The notes: generated by a model from the sequence alone, not told the origin. A stretch of DNA of 64,000 nt from Enterobacter hormaechei subsp. xiangfangensis (GCF_001729785.1 NZ_CP017183.1:1798001-1862000), one strand, 5' to 3'; positions 25,663 to 33,521 are shown, counted from the stretch's first letter. A program made the numbers and translations.

Positions 25663-25709
25663 AGGACGACCATGAGCCTATTAATGCCATCCCGCCCGAT
25701 AGTGATTAA
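25503..25709 (+). CDS. DUF4222 small phage protein
   Basis: The 68-residue protein has the DUF4222 pattern FRDHRGITVHVI, then RVIYLREGYDHECFSPLEQF and RKFTEL. Its function is unknown. It overlaps the preceding gene by 160 bp in another frame and the replication gene by 38 bp. Both overlapping frames look protein-like, which is discussed as a finding. Confidence 0.65.
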   Translation: MAEVDRRFRDHRGITVHVIRWEPETRRVIYLREGYDHECFSPLEQFQRKFTELKDDHEPINAIPPDSD

Positions 25710-26598
25710 CCCTGACCTTGCGTACAGCATTGGGCTGAACGAGGCCATTGCGTTGCAGCAGGTTAATTACTGGCTGAAAGAAACCACCTCCGGACTGGAG
25801 CGTGACGGCGTGCGCTGGATTTACAACACTAATGAGCAGTGGCTGGAGCAGTTCCCGTTCTGGTCTGAATCCACCCTGAAGCGCACATTCACCCGCCTGA
25901 AAAACCTTGGCGTGCTCAAAGTTGAGCAGTTGAACAAGTCTCAGCGCGACATGACGAACTATTACACGATCAACTACGAAAGTGAGCTTTTAGATGAGGT
26001 CAAAGTGACCAAATCGAAGAGTTCAAAATGCACTCTTCCATCAGGTCAAAATGAACCGATGGAAGAGGTCAAAGTGGAACGTTCCATCGGGTCAAAACGA
26101 ACCGCTCTCATCAGGTCAAATTGCACTGATGTTCTTACAGAGAATACAACAGAGAATACTACAGATATTAAAAACCCTATTTGTCCGGTTGCACCGCAAC
26201 CAGACCGTGATGTGTTGATCACTGATCAGGCTAAACAGGTTTTAACCCATCTGAATCATGTGACCAGTTCGCGTTATCAGGTTTCAACAACCTCGCTGCA
26301 AAACATTCGTGCCCGAATCGGGGAGGGCTTCTCCGTTGAAGAGCTGTCGCTGGTGGTGGACTACTGCAACGCCAAGTGGAGTGACGATTTAACAATGGCG
26401 GCCTACCTGCGCCCGCAGACACTTTTCCAGCCAACGAAGTTTCCAGCTTACCTGAAGTCCGCTACCAACTGGGCGAATGCCGGAAGGCCAGCGCGAGTTA
26501 ACGGCAAGTGGGAGCGTGAGGATGGAATCTTCAAATCCAGCTTCCAGAATACCGACTACAGCAAAGTCCCGGCGGGCTTCAGAGGAGCGAACTCATGA
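25672..26598 (+). CDS. Phage replication initiation protein
   Basis: The 308-residue protein fits the O-like replication proteins. It has an N-terminal winged helix (GLNEAIALQQVNYWLKETT, then SESTLKRTFTRLKNLG) and a C-terminal phage replication domain ending YLRPQTLFQPTKFPAYLKSA, a conserved C-terminal motif of this group. The linker between the domains is encoded by DNA carrying six iterons, so the gene probably contains the origin, as lambda O does. The following gene overlaps by 4 bp. Confidence 0.8.
   Translation: MSLLMPSRPIVINPDLAYSIGLNEAIALQQVNYWLKETTSGLERDGVRWIYNTNEQWLEQFPFWSESTLKRTFTRLKNLGVLKVEQLNKSQRDMTNYYTINYESELLDEVKVTKSKSSKCTLPSGQNEPMEEVKVERSIGSKRTALIRSNCTDVLTENTTENTTDIKNPICPVAPQPDRDVLITDQAKQVLTHLNHVTSSRYQVSTTSLQNIRARIGEGFSVEELSLVVDYCNAKWSDDLTMAAYLRPQTLFQPTKFPAYLKSATNWANAGRPARVNGKWEREDGIFKSSFQNTDYSKVPAGFRGANS
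25996..26126. repeat. Six iterons, probable phage replication origin
   Basis: Six 15-bp repeats near GAGGTCAAAGTGAAC start at 25996, 26019, 26042, 26065, 26088 and 26112. The steps are 23, 23, 23, 23 and 24 bp, about two helical turns. The step is not a multiple of three, so the repeats are selected as DNA, not protein. An A+T-rich tract follows (26127-26180), as beside the lambda ori iterons. Confidence 0.75.
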
Positions 26599-27089
26599 GC
26601 CTTCTGAAAGATATTCAAATATTCATCGCTGATAATCCTGGTTTAACGAACAAACAGATCGCAGCTTCAATGCCTCAATACGACGTTCACGCTGTTCAGC
26701 GCGGTGTATGCCATCTGGTCAAACTGAATCGCGCAACCCGCCAGCATAACGGCAAGTGCTACCAGTATTTTGCCAAAGCACCGGGTGGGGAGGTTGGCGA
26801 GGGGCGTTCTGCACTGAAAATCAACCGGGCTGATAAACCAGCTGTATCGGAACAGGAAGAAGCGCCGAATCCAGCTGTAACCAGGATGATGGATAAGGCT
26901 CAAGGCCTGTTTGAAAAAGGGCTCTACCAGCGTGCGGCCACAGTTCTGTTGGATGCCTTTAATCGCTCTAAGAACGAAGAGCAGCGGATGAAGATACTGA
27001 TTGAGCGTCAGCGTTGCCTGAGCATGGCGCCGAAAGTGAAAGCACCCTCTGATGCATGGTGTCTGGCTGGCCGAGCGAGGAATATCTGA
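26595..27089 (+). CDS. Phage protein with N-terminal winged helix
   Basis: The 164-residue protein has LTNKQIAASMPQYDVHAVQRG, a helix-turn-helix-like start, then a linker and a helical C-terminal part (MMDKAQGLFEKGLYQRAATV) resembling a TPR pair. It lies in the P position after the replication initiator and overlaps both neighbours. A role in helicase loading is only a positional guess. Confidence 0.6.
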   Translation: MSLLKDIQIFIADNPGLTNKQIAASMPQYDVHAVQRGVCHLVKLNRATRQHNGKCYQYFAKAPGGEVGEGRSALKINRADKPAVSEQEEAPNPAVTRMMDKAQGLFEKGLYQRAATVLLDAFNRSKNEEQRMKILIERQRCLSMAPKVKAPSDAWCLAGRARNI

Positions 27090-27748
27090 TGAAATACTCA
27101 CTGATTTACGCTGACCCAGCCTGGCTTTATGACAACAAAGCCAGTAACGGTGCAGCAGAAGATCACTACGACACGATGAAACTGATCGACATGAAGCGCT
27201 TACCGGTTTGGGACCTGGCTGCCGATGATGCAGTTCTGGCTATGTGGTTTACCGGAACCCACACCCGCGAGGCTATCGAACTGGCTGAAGCGTGGGGCTT
27301 TAAGGTCCGCACGATGAAGGGCTTTACCTGGGTAAAGTTCAACCCACTGGCAGAGCAGCATATCAACAAAGCACTTCAGGCTGGCCGTGTGGAGGATTTT
27401 TACGACTTCCTTGAACTGCTGAACGCACAAACACGCATGAACGGCGGGAACTACACCCGAGCCAATACCGAAGACCTGTTGATCGCCACCAGGGGAAATG
27501 GACTTGAACGCAAGTGCGCCAGCATCAAGCAGGTTATCTACAGTCCACTCGGTAAGCACAGCCAGAAGCCAGCAGAGGCGCGTTTCCGTCTGGAGAAGCT
27601 TTACGGTGATGTTCCACGCATCGAACTATTCAGCCGTTGCGGTGCGCCTGGCTGGGACCACTGGGGAAATCAATCTGAATCACCAGATGTTGAGCTTATA
27701 CCGGCAGTTGCCGTTCCCATGAAAAAACCTCAGGAGCGCGCCGCATGA
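27089..27748 (+). CDS. MT-A70 family adenine-N6 DNA methyltransferase
   Basis: The 219-residue protein opens MKYSLIYADPAWLYDNK, where DPAW stands at the DPPW catalytic motif of N6-adenine methylases. The MT-A70 pattern WFTGTHTREAIELAEAWGF and KHSQKPAEARFRLEKLYG follow. It likely methylates phage DNA and may protect it from host restriction. The DPPW-to-DPAW change is tolerated in many phage members. The start is coupled (TGATG) to the previous stop. Confidence 0.85.
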   Translation: MKYSLIYADPAWLYDNKASNGAAEDHYDTMKLIDMKRLPVWDLAADDAVLAMWFTGTHTREAIELAEAWGFKVRTMKGFTWVKFNPLAEQHINKALQAGRVEDFYDFLELLNAQTRMNGGNYTRANTEDLLIATRGNGLERKCASIKQVIYSPLGKHSQKPAEARFRLEKLYGDVPRIELFSRCGAPGWDHWGNQSESPDVELIPAVAVPMKKPQERAA

Positions 27749-27972
27749 AAAAGTTATCTACCGAGCATGAGAACGCTGTGCGTGATGTAGCCCGTCAATG
27801 CAACGATGCCATCAAAAAAGCCCTAAAGCAGAAGCCAAAGCCAAGCTGGAATGTCGTAGTGCCTCCGATCCTGAAGGAGTACCACGAGAAGGTTAAACCG
27901 ATGGGCGTAAGCCTGGTGATGTTTAACAGCGTAATCGGACGCCTGAACGGGCGTTATGGAGTCGAGTCATGA
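27745..27972 (+). CDS. Small phage hypothetical protein
   Basis: The 75-residue basic protein (KKALKQKPKPSWNVVVPPIL) has no recognised domain. Its start and stop overlap neighbours by 4 bp, so it is an integral cistron of the replication operon. Confidence 0.6.
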   Translation: MKKLSTEHENAVRDVARQCNDAIKKALKQKPKPSWNVVVPPILKEYHEKVKPMGVSLVMFNSVIGRLNGRYGVES

Positions 27973-28289
27973 TCGAATTAACGCCGCGTCAGAATGAAGT
28001 GTTCGAAGCTATCAAGGTTCATATCGAAAAGGCTGGCTTCCCACCTACGATGCTGGAGCTTGCCGGATTAATTGGCTGCGCATCACCGAACGCTGCTGTA
28101 GCGCACGTGAAGTCACTTAAGAAAAAGGGTTACATAACTGTTGCTCCTGGCGCAGCCAGGGGCATTACCGTCGTCAAAACGGAATGGGATGCAGATCCAG
28201 TGACGATCATCAAAGACTTGCTATCCGGTGAGGATAAGGCCAGAGATAACGCTGTTGAATGGCTGAAAAAACAGGGAGTGACGTTATGA
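27969..28289 (+). CDS. LexA-type winged-helix protein without protease domain
   Basis: The 106-residue protein has the LexA DNA-binding domain: LTPRQNEVFEAIKVHIEKAG, then FPPTMLELAGLIGCASPN, and a KGYITVAPGAARGI wing. The serine-protease half is missing, so it cannot be inactivated like LexA. It may bind LexA-like sites or act as a phage-specific regulator. Both ends overlap neighbours by 4 bp. Confidence 0.75.
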   Translation: MIELTPRQNEVFEAIKVHIEKAGFPPTMLELAGLIGCASPNAAVAHVKSLKKKGYITVAPGAARGITVVKTEWDADPVTIIKDLLSGEDKARDNAVEWLKKQGVTL

Positions 28290-28675
28290 AGCTGGTGCTC
28301 CCGTTCCCACCGAGCGTAAACACATACTGGCGAGCCCCGAATAAGGGGCCGTTAAAGGGCCGCCATTTGATCAGCGCCAAAGGCAGGGCATATCAAAGCG
28401 CGGCCTGTGTCGCCATTGTCGAGCAGCTTCGCTTCCTTCCAAAGCCATCAACAGCCCCGGCTGCCGTCGAAATTATATTGTACCCACCAGACGAACGCCG
28501 CCGCGACATCGACAACTACAACAAGGCTTTGTTTGACGCGCTCACGCACGCAGGCATCTGGGAGGATGACAGCCAGGTGCAGAAAATGCTGGTGGAGTGG
28601 GGACCGAAGGTACCGGGTGGACGTGTAGAAATATCGATCAAGAAACATGAACCTCTGGCGGGTGCAGCCGCCTGA
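28286..28675 (+). CDS. rusA: RusA-family Holliday junction resolvase
   Basis: The 129-residue protein opens MKLVLPFPPSVNTYWR, the RusA start. The metal-binding aspartates are in place (D74 and D76 in RRRDIDNYNKAL, D94/D95 in GIWEDDSQV). It cleaves four-way junctions formed in phage recombination or replication. The ATG at 28286 overlaps the previous stop. Confidence 0.9.
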   Translation: MKLVLPFPPSVNTYWRAPNKGPLKGRHLISAKGRAYQSAACVAIVEQLRFLPKPSTAPAAVEIILYPPDERRRDIDNYNKALFDALTHAGIWEDDSQVQKMLVEWGPKVPGGRVEISIKKHEPLAGAAA

Positions 28676-28690
28676 TAAGTGGAGAAGAGC

Positions 28691-29416
28691 ATGAATCAGA
28701 TGAACATCACCGTAACGTGTCCGACAAACCATGCTGCCGCGATAGGTCAGCAGATAACGATGTCCAGTCGTGAAATTGCGAAGCTGGTCGATTCACGTCA
28801 CAGCAATGTCTGTGTAACCATCGAGCGTCTGATGAAATCCGGCGTTATTGGGGGGTATGCTGCAATGCAGTACACCCATCCTCAGAACCAGCAGACTTAC
28901 CATTACTACGAAGTTAACAAGCGAGACAGCTATGTGATCGTCGCGCAGCTGTGCCCGGAGTTTACTGCCCGTCTGGTTGATCGCTGGCAGGAACTGGAGA
29001 GCGGGGCCGGGATGGTTGTTCCCCAATCACTCCCTGAAGCACTCCGGCTCGCCGCTGATCTTGCTGAACAGAAGCAACGTCTGAGTGAAGAGCTGGCAAT
29101 TGCCGCACCGAAGGCTGAATTTGTTGATCGCTACGTCAAAGCCACCGGGTCAATGACATTCCGGCAGGTTGCCAAGCTCCTTAACGCCAAAGAACCCGAG
29201 TTCGCCATGTTCCTCATTGAGAACGGCATCATGTACCGCCTGAACCGCGTGCTTACTCCGAAGAGTAAACACATCGAAGCAGGCCGATTTGAAGTTAAGA
29301 CCGGGACCACCAACCAGACCAACTATGCGTTCAATCAGTCTCGTTTCACGGCGAAAGGGGTGCGCTGGATAGGTGGACTTTGGGCAGAGTATGTCGCTAA
29401 GGGGCAAATTGCGTGA
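28691..29416 (+). CDS. Rha-type regulator with KilAC (antirepressor) domain
   Basis: The 241-residue protein has an N-terminal Rha-like domain (MSSREIAKLVDSRHSNVCVT and RDSYVIVAQLCPEFTARLVDRW). A C-terminal KilAC/ANT domain follows (KAEFVDRYVKATGSMTFRQV to GLWAEY). Such proteins modulate phage gene expression or interfere with repressors. It follows a GTGGAGAAGAG ribosome site, a sequence reused before several genes of this phage. Confidence 0.8.
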   Translation: MNQMNITVTCPTNHAAAIGQQITMSSREIAKLVDSRHSNVCVTIERLMKSGVIGGYAAMQYTHPQNQQTYHYYEVNKRDSYVIVAQLCPEFTARLVDRWQELESGAGMVVPQSLPEALRLAADLAEQKQRLSEELAIAAPKAEFVDRYVKATGSMTFRQVAKLLNAKEPEFAMFLIENGIMYRLNRVLTPKSKHIEAGRFEVKTGTTNQTNYAFNQSRFTAKGVRWIGGLWAEYVAKGQIA

Positions 29417-30402
29417 GAGCCATACTGACGCCTGAAATTGCGCCGATGTCCGGGGTGGTTCTGTTCCGCCCTGGTACCGAACTGCTCTGGCTATTCCGTC
29501 AGGGAAGGGTAGTTATTGAGCCACCATCCGAAGCCATACAGCATCTGCCATCTGGATTAATCCCTGAAGCCCACCAGCCCCTGACTGACGATGCCAATAT
29601 GCAGGCTATTTTCGTTAACGAGAGGGTCATTCAGCGAGCCGGTGGATTGAGTAGCCTTGATGCCTGGCTGGAGAGAAAATTTGAATGCCAGTGGCCTCAC
29701 ACTGACTGGCATGCCAGTGACTTTACGGTAATGCGCCACGCTCCGGGGAGCATTCGTCTTTGCTGGTCGTGTGATAACCATTTACGTGAGCAAACCACTG
29801 AAAGACTGGCAGGAATTGCCATGCAGAACCTGGTAAAATGGCTGCTGGAAAGGGTAAATATTGATTTAGGTTTCAGCCCTGACCACACTCTTTCGCTTCC
29901 TGAGTTCTGCTGGTGGATGGTACGTAATGATCTGGCTGACCTTGTTCCTGAATCAGTGGCGAGTAAAGCACTCAGAATCAAGCCAGAACAGCACAGTTCA
30001 GTGATGAGGGAAAGCGACATTGTCCCGTCATTACCGGCTACGCAAATCTTTCAGGAGAAGGCAAAAAAGATAGTGGTGGTGAAGGTTGATCCTGAAACTC
30101 CGGAATCTTTCATGCTGAGGCCAAAGCGCCGACGCTGGGAAAACGAGAAATACACCCGCTGGGTGAAGTCGCAGCAGTGCTGTTGCTGTAATAACCCGGC
30201 AGACGACCCCCACCACCTGATAGGCCACGGGCAGGGTGGAATGGGTACTAAGGCGCATGACCTTTTTGTGATACCGCTGTGCAGAGCGCATCACGACGAG
30301 TTACACGCTGATCCTGTGGCATTTGAAGCGAAATACGGCGACCAGTTAACGCTGCTGTTTCGATTTTTAGATCGTGCGCTGGCAATCGGCGTATTAGCAT
30401 GA
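29413..30402 (+). CDS. DUF968 phage protein
   Basis: The 329-residue protein starts at GTG, overlapping the previous stop. The C-terminal DUF968 region contains a zinc-binding HNH-like arrangement: CCCCNNPADDPHHLIGHGQGG followed in part by HDLFVIPLCRAHHDELH. DUF968 genes lie between recombination genes and Q in many lambdoid phages and are thought to be nuclease-related. The N-terminal part is of unknown role. Confidence 0.8.
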   Translation: MRAILTPEIAPMSGVVLFRPGTELLWLFRQGRVVIEPPSEAIQHLPSGLIPEAHQPLTDDANMQAIFVNERVIQRAGGLSSLDAWLERKFECQWPHTDWHASDFTVMRHAPGSIRLCWSCDNHLREQTTERLAGIAMQNLVKWLLERVNIDLGFSPDHTLSLPEFCWWMVRNDLADLVPESVASKALRIKPEQHSSVMRESDIVPSLPATQIFQEKAKKIVVVKVDPETPESFMLRPKRRRWENEKYTRWVKSQQCCCCNNPADDPHHLIGHGQGGMGTKAHDLFVIPLCRAHHDELHADPVAFEAKYGDQLTLLFRFLDRALAIGVLA

Positions 30403-30416
30403 AAAGTGGAGAAAAC

Positions 30417-30782
30417 ATGCGTGACATTCAGAAGGTATTAGAGCGTTGGGGAGGTTGGGCCGCGAGCGATAGTTCTGGTGTGGATTACTCACCAATCGCA
30501 GCTGGTTTCAAAGGGCTTCTTTCTCAAACAAGTAAATCCCGCTTATCTTGCACTGACGACGACGCCCTGATTATAGAAGGGTGTTTGGCTCGGCTTCGAA
30601 AACGAAAACCATATGAGCATTCGCTCTTGGTTGCTCATTATTTATATGGCATCTCAAAACGGAAAATCGCGAAAGCGAGAAAGAAGGATGAGAAACTTAT
30701 TCGCATAGAGATACAGATGGCTGAAGGGTTTATTGAAGGTTGCCTTAGTATGCTAGAAATCAGACTGGAAATGGATGAGTAG
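30417..30782 (+). CDS. Q: Late antiterminator Q
   Basis: The 121-residue protein starts MRDIQKVLERWGGWAASDSS, a signature of the smaller Q family (Phage_antitermQ). A basic helical region (KRKIAKARKKDEKLIR) follows. It should bind at the late promoter and let RNA polymerase pass the terminators upstream of the lysis and structural genes. The ATG at 30417 is chosen for its GTGGAGAAAAC ribosome site. Confidence 0.88.
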   Translation: MRDIQKVLERWGGWAASDSSGVDYSPIAAGFKGLLSQTSKSRLSCTDDDALIIEGCLARLRKRKPYEHSLLVAHYLYGISKRKIAKARKKDEKLIRIEIQMAEGFIEGCLSMLEIRLEMDE

Positions 30783-30819
30783 GATAAAAACGCTTTATAC
30801 TTATTTGAAGGAAGCCTGA

Positions 30820-31332
30820 TTAATCGGGCTTCTTATTCATGCTGTCTAGAATATCTTTTTTCCTCTTTTCAGTCTCCGCTCTATGAATGAGAATACTTTT
30901 AAATCTTTGTGCTTCATCCATGTTCGCCTTTATAAAGAAAAAAGTATGTAATGAAGAAAGTACCAAGCCACCAGTTAAAGTGAAAAATAAAGTAAAATAT
31001 TTAGAGGTTGCATTTATGCTGAAGAATCCAATCGCAACAACGACTGCGGAAATAACATGGTAAGCTAATATTGTGCTAAGTCTTTTTCGTTTTAGGGATA
31101 TTATCGGCCTCAATCTCCTGAGTTCATCCGAGGTGAGTGATGGATGCTCGTCAGTCTCAGGGATTTTGAACATTGCTTGGATGCAATAGCTTGAGCAGAA
31201 TAACAATAATGTAAGTATAATCCATGGGGTAGGGGCAAGCTTTAAATTCGTATTGCACACTATGAAATAAAACAAAGTAGAACCTATGAAGAAGGCTAAA
31301 ATAAATTGACATAAGAATGATTTGTAACTCAT
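30820..31332 (-). CDS. Four-helix membrane protein of a two-gene cargo operon
   Basis: The 170-residue protein has four hydrophobic segments (about residues 8-25, 35-53, 85-105 and 112-132) and a charged C-terminal tail (HRAETEKRKKDILDSMNKK). It is the second gene of an A+T-rich pair on the strand opposite to the phage late genes. The stop codon lies within a GAAGCC hairpin that may terminate the transcript. Family is not recognised. The layout (soluble protein followed by a small four-helix membrane protein) recalls RexA-RexB or, with reversed order, Kiwa, but no sequence relation is claimed. Confidence 0.65.
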   Translation of the reverse strand: MSYKSFLCQFILAFFIGSTLFYFIVCNTNLKLAPTPWIILTLLLFCSSYCIQAMFKIPETDEHPSLTSDELRRLRPIISLKRKRLSTILAYHVISAVVVAIGFFSINATSKYFTLFFTLTGGLVLSSLHTFFFIKANMDEAQRFKSILIHRAETEKRKKDILDSMNKKPD

Positions 31333-31353
31333 TTTAACCTCCTTATAGCTGAA

Positions 31354-32421
31354 CTATTTAACTGCGACTTCACCTGCGCCAATCTTGGCGTGAAGCCATT
31401 TGTGCATCTGCAAATATAAATGATTTTCGTCTATTAGTCCATTATTATATTGTACGTTAATTGAACCAGATAGCTTCAAATCACCACCTTTAATGGTTCC
31501 GCCTCCCTTAAGAGTTATTTCAATGTCATCTTCATCCATGTTGCGTAAAGAGGTTGCTAGAGTATCCATTAGCAATTGCCCATCTTTATTAGTTTTTCTA
31601 AAGTAAGTAATTTCCAAGTTTACCTGTAGGTTTGATTCGTCCAAAGAGTCTTCTAGTTTTAAATCATCAAACCATTTTTCACCGAATGCTGCCTTTAATA
31701 TGTTCCCACCTTTACCAGTAGGCATGAATTTCATTTTTCTTACTTTTTGAACATTTCCCTCAGAAGGTATGTTCGGGGTTCGAACAATCTCAACTGAAGT
31801 ATCATTTTTACTTTTTATAGGGACGCTGCCCAAGTTAATTTTGCTTACCGGGTTTTTCTCAAGTTTTTGAATTGTTTCTTCAGTTGGTTTATCTTTCAGC
31901 ATTAAAATGCTGTCATCGGAAAATGAATTTCCAAAGCTATGAATAAGCCAATTAAGGTGAGTCTCTAAGTCTTTGGATCTCAGGGCGCTAGACTGTACGA
32001 TTATAAGGTGATTTTTAAGCACGCCAAAATATAATATAGAGTCAATGAATTCTCTTTTAATCTTCTCTTTGTGCTCATCTGAAACATTCTCATCAACTTC
32101 AAGCTTTATTTGTTCAGAAGTGATGGCATTTATATCGTAGAAACTTACGTCATCACTTATAGTCATTAGCGCTTGGCTTTTCCCTTGCTCAAATAGAATT
32201 AACTGACCAAACAAAATCGTCTGATAAGTACTACTTCTGTTTATTAGGCGATATCCACTCGAACTATCCGATGGAGTGATCTGCTCACGCCTCATGCCAA
32301 CCTTGGGAGCAGTCCCATTTGTAGAGATTATCGATTCCAGAATCGACTGAAGGTCAGCGTCGCAGTTAGCTATTGCAGCTCTTTTGTAGTGAATCGCTTT
32401 TTGACGATTTTGCCTTGACAT
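31354..32421 (-). CDS. Soluble 355-residue protein of unknown function, cargo operon
   Basis: No signal peptide or membrane segment is visible. The N-terminal region is basic (SRQNRQKAIHYKRAA). A middle part is alpha/beta-like (TILFGQLILFEQGKSQALM). A linker around residues 195-225 precedes a C-terminal region with glycine-rich strands (TLKGGGTIKGGDLKLSGSIN). Codon and base use are clearly more A+T-rich than in the flanking phage genes, indicating recent acquisition. It is 21 bp upstream of the membrane-protein gene. The region just upstream has an AATGATAAAAAATCATT palindrome (32506-32522), a possible operator. Confidence 0.65.
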   Translation of the reverse strand: MSRQNRQKAIHYKRAAIANCDADLQSILESIISTNGTAPKVGMRREQITPSDSSSGYRLINRSSTYQTILFGQLILFEQGKSQALMTISDDVSFYDINAITSEQIKLEVDENVSDEHKEKIKREFIDSILYFGVLKNHLIIVQSSALRSKDLETHLNWLIHSFGNSFSDDSILMLKDKPTEETIQKLEKNPVSKINLGSVPIKSKNDTSVEIVRTPNIPSEGNVQKVRKMKFMPTGKGGNILKAAFGEKWFDDLKLEDSLDESNLQVNLEITYFRKTNKDGQLLMDTLATSLRNMDEDDIEITLKGGGTIKGGDLKLSGSINVQYNNGLIDENHLYLQMHKWLHAKIGAGEVAVK

Positions 32422-32625
32422 CCATAATCCTTAATGATAACCAAATCAGTAACTACCAGCTCAAAGCCATAAGAACTGGCACCATTTCAAAAACGATATA
32501 AGAAAAATGATAAAAAATCATTAGCGCGGTCCGCATTTTATCATTTACTGTGTTAAGAGTGGTATCTACGCCACGGACTTAAAACGATTCGAAAATCTCG
32601 CTACAACGGGGTTTTGTCATTTTAG

Positions 32626-32649
32626 AGGCTGCCTAAAGGCGGCCTTTTT
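32626..32649 (+). terminator. Terminator upstream of the lysis region (tR'-like)
   Basis: AGGCTGCC pairs with GGCGGCCT (one G-U) and is followed by TTTTT. It lies between Q and the lysis genes, where Q-dependent readthrough is expected. Between 32422 and 32625 I see only the palindrome described with the cargo operon. Confidence 0.65.
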
Positions 32650-32781
32650 CATATCCGCGCCACGCTCGGCGCAATTCAACCACAGAGCCTTTCAGGGGGG
32701 AGCCATAGGGAACGGTCGGTGTGACTGTCTTTGCGGACTGATCATTCCTGATGGCCTTTGACAGAGTGAATTTTTCATCGG

Positions 32782-32790
32782 TGCTATAGT
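32782..32790 (+). promoter_or_regulatory. Possible extended -10 promoter upstream of the tRNA
   Basis: TGCTATAGT is an extended -10 element. A TTGACA hexamer lies upstream at a spacing of 21 bp, too far for a normal pairing. It could transcribe the tRNA or be part of the late promoter region; support is weak. Confidence 0.3.
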
Positions 32791-32874
32791 TAATGTGGCA
32801 TTCGATAATGCTCTCGATACTGTTAACACTTGGTGGGGATACACCTGCTTCGCAGAGACAACTGCATGACCCAT

Positions 32875-32904
32875 GACCAGCAACCCAATGCTGGTCTTTT
32901 TTTT
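32875..32904 (+). terminator. Strong terminator immediately before the tRNA gene
   Basis: GACCAGCA pairs perfectly with TGCTGGTC around ACCCAA and is followed by eight T. The last T touches the first base of the tRNA, so the tRNA is made only on readthrough, presumably by Q-modified polymerase, or from a promoter inside the hairpin region. Confidence 0.8.
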
Positions 32905-32981
32905 CCGCCATTAGCTCAACTGGAAAGAGCACGGAGCTTCTACCTCTGTGGTTCGGGGTTCGAATCCTCGATGGCGGACCA
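32905..32981 (+). tRNA. tRNA-Arg (anticodon UCU)
   Basis: A full cloverleaf can be drawn. The acceptor CCGCCAT pairs with ATGGCGG. D-stem GCTC pairs with GAGC, and the anticodon stem CGGAG pairs with CTCTG around loop CTTCTAC (anticodon TCT). The T-arm is CGGGG-TTCGAAT-CCTCG, the discriminator is A, and CCA is encoded. It reads AGA, a rare codon in enterobacteria. Lambdoid and Shiga-toxin phages often carry such tRNAs between Q and lysis genes. Confidence 0.93.
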
Positions 32982-33070
32982 GATATTTACTTCACTAACG
33001 ATTTAGTATTTTTAACGCCAACACTCTCACCGCTGCCATATAATCAAATCCTCACAAGGAGGAGACGGCC

Positions 33071-33262
33071 ATGAAAGAAGGTTTCTACTGGATACAGCAC
33101 AACGGCACAGTCCAGGTAGCTTACTACACCGATGGTGTCACTGAGGATCTTGAAACGGGTAAGACAATAACTGGTGTCTGGCATCTGACACGAGGTGATG
33201 ATATTTGCCACAACGGTGAGGCTGAAGTGATTGAAGGCCCACTGTCTGTGCCATTGAAATGA
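33071..33262 (+). CDS. Small conserved phage protein
   Basis: The 63-residue protein starts MKEGFYWIQHNGTVQVAYY and has the TGVWHLTRGDDICHNGEAEV pattern common in lambdoid phages. Function is unknown. It has a very strong AAGGAGGAGAC ribosome site and is the first coding gene after the tRNA. Confidence 0.7.
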   Translation: MKEGFYWIQHNGTVQVAYYTDGVTEDLETGKTITGVWHLTRGDDICHNGEAEVIEGPLSVPLK

Positions 33263-33441
33263 ATATATTCATCTGATTACTTGGCAGATTCTTTGTACTG
33301 CACATATGCTATTTAAGCATCCTGCGGAATGGATGTGTTCTGAAAGCATTTTGGTGGTGAATTCCCTATGCGGAGGGGTGTTCCAGAAGATACCTGAAAA
33401 GGAAACCTCTCAGACGCGGGAATGTTTGCTGGAGTAATTCT

Positions 33442-33464
33442 CACCGGGAGGCACCCGGCACCAC
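33442..33464. repeat. 23-bp hairpin repeat, copy 1
   Basis: CACCGGGAGGCACCCGGC, followed by ACCAC, forms a CCGGG-AGGCA-CCCGG hairpin. A second copy, with one mismatch, lies 218 bp downstream. The stretch 33263-33720 between the two small genes has no convincing ORF; it holds these repeats and one terminator. Confidence 0.65.
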
Positions 33465-33494
33465 TCTCTCAGCTATTGCCAAATTAGCAACTAT

Positions 33495-33521
33495 GCCTGC
33501 TGTCCGAGCAGGCTTTTTTTT
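33495..33521 (+). terminator. Intrinsic terminator in the pre-lysis region
   Basis: GCCTGCT and AGCAGGC pair around GTCCG and are followed by TTTTTTTT. Confidence 0.8.

Noticed and set aside
25996..26126. Iterons as a possible CRISPR array
   Set aside because: The units are too short, the 8-bp gaps are not spacers, and the array is inside a coding gene.
30031..30294. A minus-strand ORF inside the DUF968 gene
   Set aside because: It is a shadow of the zinc-binding coding region on the plus strand.
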